From DATMER01 sp963741305 (GTDB lineage: Bacteria; Acidobacteriota; Thermoanaerobaculia; Multivoradales; UBA5704): a stretch of DNA of 41,231 bases. The DNA is taken from contig CAVUHL010000005.1 of NCBI GenBank assembly GCA_963741305.1, forward strand, positions 1 to 41,231. Direction: 5' to 3'. The translations under genes were made by a program, and so were the position numbers. Below the pieces are notes generated by a model. It was not told the origin of the DNA. It was given only the letters and a program-made list of their open reading frames with translations, and made no database searches. Below are positions 34,167 to 41,231 of the stretch, piece by piece (position 1 is the stretch's first letter; every line of letters begins with the position of its first letter).

Positions 34167-35646
34167 TTCGGTAAACCGGAGGCCCTGGTCGTACCGTGCC
34201 CTGAAGAGGTAGCGCAGGATGCGACGGGCCAGTTCGGCCGTAGCGTCCTCGCGCTCCGCCGCTTCATGGAAGAGTTGCAGAGCAGCCAGGGCCTCCAGGT
34301 GGACGCTCTTGGATTCAAAGACCTTGTTCAGCTCCGCGGAGAGCATCTTAACCGTTGCCGTCCGCCCCTCGGCGAGCAGCAGGACTGCCTCCTCCAGCAG
34401 GGCCAGGGCAACGTCATAGAACATGCTCCGGACGTCAAACTTGCGCCGCGCCTCCTCCAGCAGCCTTCGTGCCTCGCTGGACCGACCTAGCCCCGCGGCG
34501 ATCCGGCCCTCAAGCCATTTCAGGCGAATCAAGTCGATCTCGTCCCCCAACTCGACCGCAAGACTGTGCACTTGCGGCACCAGATCGGCCGCCTCGCCAA
34601 ATCTGTCGGCGTTACAGAATGCGCTGGCAAGATTGAATAGCAAAACTGTGCGGTCTCGCGGTGCACCCTGACGTTTCACCAGGGGTTCAGCCTGAAGGAG
34701 AACTTCGATGGCGCGCTCGTATTCACCCATCACCTCCAGGGTAAACCCCTTACTGATCAAGGCGCGCTCCGGGTAGCTGAGGGCACCGGCTTCATCGAGA
34801 CGGGCCAAGGCCTCATCGAACCGGCGCTGGGCTCTTCGCAACGCCGCCTCAAAGTGGAGTAACCTGCCTGGGTCGAGGATGCTCTCAGGGTCGGTGCCGG
34901 CCTGCCAATGCCGTTTGGCCTCCTCCAAGAGGGCCTCCGCCGCGTTCAACTCGCCGACGGCCTTGAGGACATTCGCGCCGTGGGCTTTCGCGTAACCCTG
35001 GATGCGGCTAAGCCAGCCTGGTTCTCCCGGGACTCGCGCGGCGATCTCCTGGGCGAGCTGCGCCATCTCAGCCGCGTGCTGGAGGTTGCGCGAGGCTTCT
35101 CGGATGGAGGCCTCGCAATACCTCTCGCACAGGCTCCAGGTCTGGAACTCCTCGGCCACCTGCACCACCGCCAGGCGTGTCTCCTGATCGAGCCCCTTCA
35201 GCCGCTCGAACTGTGCGTCGGCACGCAAGCGGGCGGGAAAGAGGCTGGAGGCTTCCGGGTAGCCCTCAGCTCCGCTGGTCCGGGAAAGGCGGACGGCCTT
35301 GAGCAGGCCCTCGCGGATGAGGCGCGTGGCACCGAGCACGGTCTCCTCGATTTCGGTCCATTCCGCCTCGGTGAGGTCGTCGGTCCGCTCCGTAGACCTC
35401 CAAGGCTTCGAGGCAGGCGGTGACGATGGCGACCGCCGCGGGCGGGCACTGCATCGCTTCCAGCAGGCGCTCGAAGAGGTCGTCCTTGAGGCTTCCCCGC
35501 GGCGACAGGTGCTGCGAGAGCAGGTTGTCCGGGATACCAACCCGGGCACTGAGCTCCTTCTGGCTCAGCCCGCGCCAGAGGGCCAGGATCTTGACGAGCA
35601 GCTTGCGGAACCGCGACTTCTCCTTCGCCGCTTGGGAGTCTCGCAT
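34161..35646 (-). CDS. HTH plus TPR regulator, copy 2 (one frameshift)
   Basis: About 494 residues from ATG 35646 (GGAG upstream) if one extra base at about 35391 is removed. The N-terminal HTH differs from copy 1 (ALWRGLSQKELSARVGIPDN, LLSQHLSPRGSLKDDLFERL), followed by ERTDDLTEAEWTEIEETVLG. From RLRADAQFERLKGLD onwards the TPR-like part is almost identical to copy 1, including silent bases in a 237-bp core. So one sensor domain is joined to two different DNA-binding heads. It is convergent with the peptide gene and divergent from the operon at 35793. The frameshift would separate the HTH from the TPR part if real. Confidence 0.78.
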
Positions 35647-35792
35647 TTTAAAGTCTCCTTCCAGAAGTAGTAAGTGTCCGGGAAGGCCCAAGCGAGACAC
35701 AGAAGAAAGAGATTTGTGCTCCCCCTACAAATTTTCGGCAGTTTAATCAGTAGCGGCTCGGTTTTTGGAATCCGTGATCTAGCGTATCGGGC

Positions 35793-36050
35793 ATGCCGAC
35801 CGACCTTGAGCGAGTGCCGGAGACCGCCTGGTCCGAGTTGACCACGGCCATCGAAGAGGTGACAGCCACCCGCAACCGATTGACTGCCTTGGTGGCAAAC
35901 CTACCGACGCGGGACGTGGAGACCGGACCGGAGGACGTCTTCGGAGACTTCGAGACCTCAACAGACCTGCGGATCGTCGCCGAATGTGTAGCTCTTGAGT
36001 TGGGAGAGGCCCTTGCCTCCCTGGAGTCCATTCGGCGAGGGCGAACCTGA
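35793..36050 (+). CDS. small acidic protein of unknown function
   Basis: 85 residues, starting MPTDLERVPETAWSELTTAI, with helical heptads (TTAIEEVTATRNRLTALVAN) and an acidic centre (TGPEDVFGDFETS). No domain was recognised and no strong ribosome site is seen. It leads an operon with a zinc-finger-like and an XRE protein (gaps of 12 bases and ATGA overlap), and its promoter would face the HTH-TPR copy 2 gene in the 146-base divergent region 35647-35792. Its length and helicity suit an antitoxin-like or adaptor role, which is speculation. Confidence 0.55.
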   Translation: MPTDLERVPETAWSELTTAIEEVTATRNRLTALVANLPTRDVETGPEDVFGDFETSTDLRIVAECVALELGEALASLESIRRGRT

Positions 36051-36062
36051 GACGGTCAAGCT

Positions 36063-36410
36063 ATGGACAGCTTCGAGATTCCACAAGAAGGCGCGCATTC
36101 CTCTCATCCCGCGGGGACGGCCATCCCCTCCGGCCGGCCGTCCCCCCTCTTTTTCCAGAGTCCGAAACATCCCAGCCCGGCAGACCTGGAGCGCTTTCTC
36201 CGTAGCGAGACGCCCCGGTCTCAATCGGCCCGCGTGTTAGCACACCTCCTGCGCTGCCAGGAGTGCCGGAAGCGGATCCAGCCCCTGGTGACTTTGCTCT
36301 TCGGCAGGGCAGCGCTATCCCCCGTGTCCCCCCACTTGAAAGGCGGCGGCATCCAACGGCGCGAGCGCCGGGCAGGTCGTGCCCGCCCTATTTCCGAGAG
36401 GCCGAGATGA
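36063..36410 (+). CDS. small protein with a zf-HC2/anti-sigma-like motif
   Basis: 115 residues. The only recognisable piece is ADLERFLRSETPRSQSARVL followed by AHLLRCQECRKRIQPL, which has the His-x3-Cys-x2-Cys spacing of anti-sigma zinc fingers (HLLRCQEC), similar to the motif in the anti-sigma protein at 1437 of this window. The basic tail and proline-rich N-terminus are probably disordered. Its stop overlaps the start of the XRE gene (ATGA). A partner sigma factor is not next to it, so it may regulate something other than a sigma factor. Confidence 0.5.
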   Translation: MDSFEIPQEGAHSSHPAGTAIPSGRPSPLFFQSPKHPSPADLERFLRSETPRSQSARVLAHLLRCQECRKRIQPLVTLLFGRAALSPVSPHLKGGGIQRRERRAGRARPISERPR

Positions 36411-36838
36411 TCGCAGAGAGATGGATGTTTTCAAACCTGGGCCTAACGCTCAGTCTGTTTCGTATCGCGGACGGGATCAGTCTGGAAGACCTGGCAGACG
36501 CCGCCGGCGTGAGCAAGGGCGAGCTGTCTCGCTATCTCAAGGGCAAAGCAACTCCCACGTTCGATACGCTCGCCACGCTGCTCCATCTGCTGGATGTGGA
36601 ATATCCGGCTTTCTTCTACGCACTGCGCCTGGTGGACCTCGCAGCCGGTTCCAAACCCAGGGAGCTGATGAGGATGGTCGCGCGGCTGGAACCGGAGCGG
36701 ACGGAGAGCCTCGGGCTCGACCGGAAAATGTTCCCCGAGGTCCTCAGGCAACTGCTCACTCTGTACGGGATCGCCCTGAAACAGAGTCTCAAGCTGGCAA
36801 GCTCGGCCGCTGAGCCGGAGGCTGGGAGCGCTGCTTGA
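36407..36838 (+). CDS. XRE-family HTH transcriptional regulator
   Basis: 143 residues from ATG 36407 with GAGAGG upstream. The HTH is FRIADGISLEDLADAAGVSK with GELSRYLKGKATPTFDTLAT. A short helical C-terminal domain follows (LLTLYGIALKQSLKLASSAA). It is the third gene of the operon starting at 35793 and adds a third XRE-type regulator within 5 kb of the two HTH-TPR proteins. No TPR domain. Downstream to 37081 there is a 243-base gap in which nothing convincing was found. Confidence 0.8.
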   Translation: MIAERWMFSNLGLTLSLFRIADGISLEDLADAAGVSKGELSRYLKGKATPTFDTLATLLHLLDVEYPAFFYALRLVDLAAGSKPRELMRMVARLEPERTESLGLDRKMFPEVLRQLLTLYGIALKQSLKLASSAAEPEAGSAA

Positions 36839-37081
36839 TGAGGCCCGCATTCGAACGTTCAACTCGGCCCGCCTCGCGCATCTCGGCGCGAGGGCGGTCG
36901 GCATCCCCACCCGCGCCCCCTCTTTGTGCTGGCGCTACCAAGCTTCCTGAAGAGCTCGCTGAGGCTCTGAGCCTGATTGTCCGGGGCGTTCGTCGTTACA
37001 GAGATCGGCTCGACAGATTGCGGTTTATTGCCAGTTTCCCGAGGCGAGGTGCTTGGCGATCCTCATCATCGTAGAAGAAGG

Positions 37082-37561
37082 ATGCTCGCGACCTACGCAA
37101 CTTCGCTGGATCACATCACAATCGCAGTCCGCGAGTTGAAGGAGGCGGTTCACTTCTACACCAAGGTTCTCGGCTTCGAGGTGAGGAAGCTCCGGAGGCG
37201 AGACGGCCATAGCATGGCGTCGGCGGTCCTCTCGGCCGGACCGTTGAGTGTGGTGCTGGTGGAGGGGTCAACTCCGGAGTCCCAGATCTCCCGATTCATC
37301 GGCGAGTTCGGGCCTGGCGTTCATCACCTCACTGTTGGTGTCAGCAACCTGGTAGGTTTGGCGGAGGAGCTTGACGCCGCCGGCATGGCGTTCGAGTACC
37401 CAGTGATTCATATCCCCGGCCTCCGGCTGCTGACGACCTCGCGCCATTCCTGCTCAGGGATGCGGTTTGAGTTCATCGAGCGGGCCGGAGACAGCACCCC
37501 CGGGGCGAGCCTGCGACCAGGTGTGACGCTAGGACCTTGGCAGCGAAGACGTTGTTTGTAA
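37082..37561 (+). CDS. VOC-superfamily protein (glyoxalase/dioxygenase-like)
   Basis: 159 residues from ATG 37082. It opens with SLDHITIAVRELKEAVHFYT and KVLGFEV, the paired beta-alpha-beta pattern with the metal-binding His of VOC proteins. A second half follows (GVHHLTVGVSNLVGLAEELD) with His in GVHH, and a Glu ligand in FEFIE. The size fits methylmalonyl-CoA epimerase or glyoxalase-like enzymes rather than the larger dioxygenases. The substrate is unknown. Confidence 0.82.
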   Translation: MLATYATSLDHITIAVRELKEAVHFYTKVLGFEVRKLRRRDGHSMASAVLSAGPLSVVLVEGSTPESQISRFIGEFGPGVHHLTVGVSNLVGLAEELDAAGMAFEYPVIHIPGLRLLTTSRHSCSGMRFEFIERAGDSTPGASLRPGVTLGPWQRRRCL

Positions 37562-37749
37562 GTGCTGGTTTCCGGGCCGGGCGGCCTCGATTAGGCATTT
37601 CGGGGCGGCGGAGAATCGCGTCCTAACACGCTGACCGCAAATAGATTGGGGCGAGTTCGACAAGCGAGGCCCCTGGTTACCTGATTGTCACCCTACGCCT
37701 TAGGCGATCTGTGGTAAGCTATTGATTGTATGGAGGTTGTAGGTTCAAG

Positions 37750-37795
37750 CCCCTCTTCTCCCGGAGGGGCGGGAGTGCGGCTGGGAGAAGAGGGG
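37750..37795. terminator. palindromic repeat copy 4 / terminator
   Basis: CCCCTCTTCTCCC (37750-37762) pairs perfectly with GGGAGAAGAGGGG (37783-37795), a 13-bp stem with a 20-base loop. It lies 18 bases past the SDR stop, between convergent genes. It shares its arm sequence (CCCCTCTTCTCCCGGAGGGG) with the repeat at 8098-8213. Confidence 0.6.
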
Positions 37796-37813
37796 TTGGG
37801 GTGATGAGGGCCC

Positions 37814-38622
37814 TCATTTCCCCTCCTCGATCGCCCGCGCGGCGATCCTGTCCACCAGTCCGGGGGCGAACACCTTGAGCCACATGCCGAAACGGCCGCG
37901 GCGGGTCATCACCAGCTCGCGGCGGCGGCTGGCCGCGGCCTGCAGAGTGAGCCGGGCGCAAGTCTCGGCGGTCATCACCTCGGCCTCCCGCACGGGGCTC
38001 TTGCCCAACGGCCGGCCGTCGGCGCCGAAGGCCCGCTCGCGGATCTCGGTGGCCACGAATCCGGGATAGATCATGGTCACCGTGACGCCGGTCTCCGCCA
38101 GCTCGATGCGCAGGGAGTCGAAGAAGCCGGCCATGGCGTGCTTGCTGGCCGCGTAGCCGCTGCGGGTGGGCACGCCGGTCTTGCCCGTGAGGCTGGAGAT
38201 CCCCACGATCCGGCCGCGCGTCTCCTTAAGGTGCGGCAGGGCGTGCCAGGTGCAGTAGACGCTGCCCAGGTAGTTCACCTGCATGAGCCGCTCGAAAATC
38301 GAAAGGTCGCGGACCTCGTCGAAGCGCGCCCACATCCCCAGGCCGGCGTTGTTGATCAGCGTGTCGAGGCGTCCCAGGGCTTCGACGGCCCCGGCCACCA
38401 GGCGCGCGCACTGTGCCTTATCCGCCACGTCGGCCGCCAGCGCCACGGCCTCGCCGCCGCGGGCGCGGCACTCCGCCGCCACCGCCTCCAGCGGCGCAGC
38501 CTCGCGGGACGCCAAAGCCAGGCGCGCGCCTTGGGATGCGAGCTGAAGCGCCATCTCCCGTCCGATGCCCCGGAGGCACCGGTCAGGAGAACGGCGTTGC
38601 CGTGAAAGATCTCCGCGCTCAT
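37814..38622 (-). CDS. short-chain dehydrogenase/reductase (SDR), one frameshift near the start
   Basis: 269 residues if one base is restored near 38568-38573. The NAD(P)-binding glycine motif is split by the indel (LLTGAS then GIGREMA); the intact form would be TGASxGIG. Other motifs are whole: NNAGLGMW, catalytic Ser in VGISSLTGK, YAASKHAMAG (Tyr and Lys), and YPGFVATEI. This is a classical SDR using NADP(H) or NAD(H). The tail has a conserved hydrophobic segment (FGMWLKVFAPGLVDRIAARA), seen in SDRs that act on lipid or retinol-like substrates. If the frameshift is real the cofactor site is lost. Nothing recognised in the 249 bases upstream (38623-38871). Confidence 0.87.
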
Positions 38623-38871
38623 GGGTTCGTCTCGACCGCGCAGGATACGCGGTCTGCAGCCCTCCAGGCAACTCCTAGTTCCTCCAGCCTACAAACGTCC
38701 TGGAGATGGAGTTCCTTGGAATGGTTTTGGGTCTAACCTTCGTAATTTCCGTCACATTCAACCTTCGATTTACACCCAACTGACTAGAAGGACCGGCTCT
38801 GCGCCGCTCACCCGGGGGATTCCGGCGCTGGGCCGCGGTAGGAAAAAAACCTGCTACTGAAAGGAGAAGTA

Positions 38872-39471
38872 ATGAGAAAGGAATGGAAATCTTGGGGCTT
38901 GGGTCTGGCCGTGGCCGCCATGGTGGGCTGTGGGCTCTTCCTGGCCCTGCCGTCCTCGAATGCCGCCGTGGTCGTGAATCCGGCTGTGACCTGCAACGGC
39001 ACGAAAGATCATGAGCTCACCCTGGTCGCCGGTCCGCGGATCCACATCCGGACCGAGGGCTTCCTCACGGCGGGCATCGGTGAGGCCTTCACCACCTCCG
39101 ACGGGCGCCAGGGCAACGTGCTGACGGTCAACGCTTTGGCCTCCGAAGGGAAAGTCGACGCGCTCGGCCCGGTGGCCTTCAAGCTCGACACGAGCCGTCA
39201 GGCCGGCAGCAGCCAGATCGTGGCCAACCAGCGGGACCGGCAGTTTCCCGCGACCCAGACCATGCGGTTCCACTTTACCGCCAACGTCGGCAACACGACC
39301 TACCGCTCGATCGAGCCAGCCACCGTGCTCAGCACCAACGTCGGCAGCCTGCCGCCAAGGGAGGGGACCGTCTACACGCTGGCCAACGCCGTCCGCCTCG
39401 AGGACGTCCGGTCTCCCGGCAAGGTCGCCGGCACGCTGGACGCCGGCAAGGCCTTCACGGTAGGCCGCTAA
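38872..39471 (+). CDS. secreted protein of unknown function
   Basis: 199 residues with an excellent ribosome site (AAAGGAG) and signal peptide (LAVAAMVGCGLFLALPSSNA). The mature part is beta-rich with repeats of Thr/Val and Gly (IHIRTEGFLTAGIGEAFTTS, SKxx-like FKLDTSRQAGSS, RFHFTANVGNTTYRSIEPAT), suggesting a periplasmic or secreted beta-sandwich. One Cys follows the signal (VTCNG). It is 62 bases before a small membrane protein and an MMPL exporter, so may be part of the same operon. No family match. Confidence 0.75.
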   Translation: MRKEWKSWGLGLAVAAMVGCGLFLALPSSNAAVVVNPAVTCNGTKDHELTLVAGPRIHIRTEGFLTAGIGEAFTTSDGRQGNVLTVNALASEGKVDALGPVAFKLDTSRQAGSSQIVANQRDRQFPATQTMRFHFTANVGNTTYRSIEPATVLSTNVGSLPPREGTVYTLANAVRLEDVRSPGKVAGTLDAGKAFTVGR

Positions 39472-39533
39472 AATCCATCACTCGGGACGGTCCGCGGCTT
39501 GCCGTGGGCCGTCCTGGTTTTCCTCTCCAAGCC

Positions 39534-40019
39534 ATGACATCCCAGGACAAGATCGAACGCCGGTTGGCCGCGCTGTTCCTCGTGGCGCTCGCCCTGATCG
39601 CCTGGCAAGCGACCCGCACCCGGCCGCTCAGCCCTCCGGACTACGTGAGCGTCCTCGAAGACGGGGACCAGCAGTTTCCCATCGCCGTCCCCAATTGGGA
39701 GGCGCCGGAGATCCCTGGAGAGCCCCAAGCGCGCCGCGAATTCCTGGCCGAGCACGCCGTGGAAGGGTCGCCCGGCGCTGCTCCGGCCCCCTGCGACCTC
39801 TTCCTCCGAGTCTCGCTCCATCATTGGGTCCACCTGTCACTGGCCCCTTCGGCACTGGCGTCCTTGTCGTCGTTGCCGTCCCGGTCGTCCGTCTCGTCCT
39901 TCCGCCTCCTCCCCAGCGACTTTGCCGACGACGATGACGCCGACGGCAACTCCCTCGATCCCGGCGAGCTCCACGCCAGGGGGCCGGGAGCCGAGGCCGA
40001 GGTCTACTGCCGGCCATGA
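39534..40019 (+). CDS. small membrane-anchored protein with acidic EF-hand-like tail
   Basis: 161 residues from ATG 39534. One N-terminal membrane segment (RLAALFLVALALIAWQAT) is followed by a proline-rich region (IAVPNWEAPEIPGE), a Ser/Leu-rich stretch and an acidic motif DFADDDDADGNSLDPGELHA similar to a calcium-binding EF-hand/dockerin-type loop. The stop overlaps the MMPL exporter start (ATGA). The Ser/Leu-rich middle (LASLSSLPSRSSVSS) is odd and may be out of frame, so the C-terminal half is less certain. Confidence 0.55.
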   Translation: MTSQDKIERRLAALFLVALALIAWQATRTRPLSPPDYVSVLEDGDQQFPIAVPNWEAPEIPGEPQARREFLAEHAVEGSPGAAPAPCDLFLRVSLHHWVHLSLAPSALASLSSLPSRSSVSSFRLLPSDFADDDDADGNSLDPGELHARGPGAEAEVYCRP

Positions 40020-41231
40020 ACCTCAAGGCGCGCACCCTCCTGACCCTCGGCCTCCTCGTCGTCGCCGGCCTCACTGCTGCCGCCGGCTGGCGGGTGCTGC
40101 GGCTGCGCATCGAGGTCAATGACCTGGAGCTGCTTCCCACCGACAGCGAGGTTCTGGCGGCTGATCAGAGCATTCGCAACGTTTTCGGCTCCGACGAGCG
40201 GCTCCTCATCGTCTTCGCCGCCCGTGACCGCCGCGTCACCGATCAGGTTTTCCTGCAAGACCTCCGCTTTTTCACCCGCGAGCTCGGCCGCAGCCACAAC
40301 ATCCGCATGCTCCTCCTGGACCGTCTCTCTCGCGCCCGCTTCCGCCTGGCAGCGGTGCCCGGAGAGCCCTACCTGCTCCACCTGCCGGACGGCGACTGGC
40401 TCGCGGAGGCCTTGCGCGCCTCGGTGATCACCGGCAAGCTGGCCACCGGCACCTCGCGCCGCACCGCCTTCCTCGAGACCCCGGCGCTCAGCGGCTCCGG
40501 CGTGCGCTCCATCGAGGAGCGCGGCCGCGAGGCCTTCGCCAAGCTCGAACGCCGCCGGCCGGGGGCCTACGAGGTGCGCTTCATCGGCCGCCAAGTGGTG
40601 CTCAACGGCCTCGGGCAGGCGCTTTTCGAGGATCTGAGAAACCTGCTCCCCTGGTGCTTCGCCGTGGTCTTCGTCCTCTTCTGGATCATCTTCCGCTCGC
40701 CGCTCCTGGCGGGGATCGGCATGCTGCAGTCCGGCCTTTGCGTGCTCTATACCCTCGCCATCCTCGAGATTCTCGGCCAACCGCTCTCGCTGACCACGGC
40801 CATGATCCCCATCCTCCTGACCGCGCTGGGGATCGCCGACGACATCCACCTCTACAGCGAGTACCTGCGGCTGCGCCTGGAGCATCCGGAAGAGCCGCCC
40901 TTCGGCCTCGTCCTCAAAGGCGTTCGCAAGGTTTTCTTCCCCTGCACCGCCACCGCCCTCACCACCGTCGTCTGCTTCGCCTCGTTCCTTCCCACCGACG
41001 TGCCGGCCCTGCGGGTCTTCGGCCTGCTGGCCGCCATCGGCGTCTGTTTCTCCTGGCTGCTGACGATGACCCTAGTGCCCGTCCTGCTGGCCCTGGTGCC
41101 GATGAAGAGGGCTCCGGAATGGACCCTCGGACGGCGCTCCCGCCCTCCCGCCTGGCTCTTCGGCAAAGCCGTGCCGGTGGCTCTCTCGTTGCTCCTCATC
41201 CCGGGGATGTCCCGGCTGAGGATCGACGACG
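40016..41231 (+). CDS. MMPL/RND-family transporter, partial (C-terminus beyond window)
   Basis: The frame runs from ATG 40016 to the window edge (405 codons). The N-terminal membrane segment (LLTLGLLVVAGLTAAAGW) is followed by a periplasmic loop (IEVNDLELLPTDSE, FGSDERLLIVFAA). The membrane helices then include LPWCFAVVFVLFWIIF, the family signature TALGIADDIHLYSEYLRL with acidic residues for proton coupling, and VFFPCTATALTTVVCFASFL. The layout is one half of an RND repeat, as in MMPL and HpnN-like lipid exporters. Substrate unknown. The upstream small membrane and secreted proteins could be accessory parts. Confidence 0.88.
   Translation, partial: MNLKARTLLTLGLLVVAGLTAAAGWRVLRLRIEVNDLELLPTDSEVLAADQSIRNVFGSDERLLIVFAARDRRVTDQVFLQDLRFFTRELGRSHNIRMLLLDRLSRARFRLAAVPGEPYLLHLPDGDWLAEALRASVITGKLATGTSRRTAFLETPALSGSGVRSIEERGREAFAKLERRRPGAYEVRFIGRQVVLNGLGQALFEDLRNLLPWCFAVVFVLFWIIFRSPLLAGIGMLQSGLCVLYTLAILEILGQPLSLTTAMIPILLTALGIADDIHLYSEYLRLRLEHPEEPPFGLVLKGVRKVFFPCTATALTTVVCFASFLPTDVPALRVFGLLAAIGVCFSWLLTMTLVPVLLALVPMKRAPEWTLGRRSRPPAWLFGKAVPVALSLLLIPGMSRLRIDD

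Noticed and set aside
37720..37762. tRNA-like T-arm (GTAGGTTCAAGC)
   Set aside because: No matching acceptor stem, D-arm or anticodon arm could be built upstream, and the 3' half is part of the palindromic repeat.
1..41231. CRISPR arrays, rRNA genes, replication origin
   Set aside because: No regularly spaced identical repeats beyond the 31587 array, no rRNA-like conserved stretches and no DnaA-box cluster were seen.

Overview
The window is about 41 kb of GC-rich bacterial chromosome. ECF sigma/zinc-finger anti-sigma pairs, tandem HTH-TPR regulators, dispersed C/G-rich palindromic intergenic repeats and an envelope with Pal and L,D-transpeptidase point to a Gram-negative, probably an Acidobacteriota member (inference from gene style, not from a marker gene). 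No rRNA, tRNA or CRISPR array was seen.

Layout. 1-642: a broken secreted glycosidase-like gene at the edge. 881-2054: ECF sigma factor and overlapping anti-sigma factor. 1803-8059 (minus): lipoprotein, glycogen debranching enzyme GlgX, cytochrome P450 and a twice-frameshifted O-methyltransferase. 8389-9711: a P4-type tyrosine integrase followed by a structured repeat (copy A). 10060-16253 (minus): GH38 alpha-mannosidase, mannosyl-3-phosphoglycerate synthase and phosphatase (the two-step route to the compatible solute mannosylglycerate), a small winged-helix-like protein and two tiny DUF5985-like membrane proteins. 16382-16767: remnant of a KtrA/TrkA potassium-transport regulator. 16797-25570: ion and envelope homeostasis, with PRC-barrel, L,D-transpeptidase, a membrane sensor-like protein, DUF2254 and a SLC13 permease on the minus strand and two cation:proton antiporters on the plus strand. 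25690-28772: Pal, then a NarL-type histidine kinase/response regulator pair. 28931-32161: mobile-element debris comprising a relaxase remnant, structured repeat copy B, a MITE-like element with compound inverted repeats, an array of palindromes and an AlpA-like excisionase/regulator. 32378-36838: two near-duplicate HTH-TPR regulators with a 74-residue secreted peptide gene between them, followed by a three-gene operon (unknown, zinc-finger-like, XRE). 37082-41231: VOC protein, SDR oxidoreductase, secreted protein, small membrane protein and an MMPL/RND exporter running off the end.

The strongest candidate for something new is the secreted peptide at 33942-34166. It carries two copies of the motif GCGLDPWG, is divergent from one HTH-TPR regulator and convergent with its paralogue. 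This is the architecture of RRNPP-type peptide quorum sensing, known from Firmicutes, but here in a GC-rich Gram-negative-like genome. The second theme is osmotic adaptation: mannosylglycerate synthesis, a possible glycoside-releasing mannosidase and several ion transporters lie together between an integrase and a relaxase/AlpA remnant.

Caution: at least nine genes or gene remnants are interrupted by single-base indels, mostly in or next to short G/C runs. These may be assembly errors rather than true pseudogenes, so intact versions are described with the indel positions marked.
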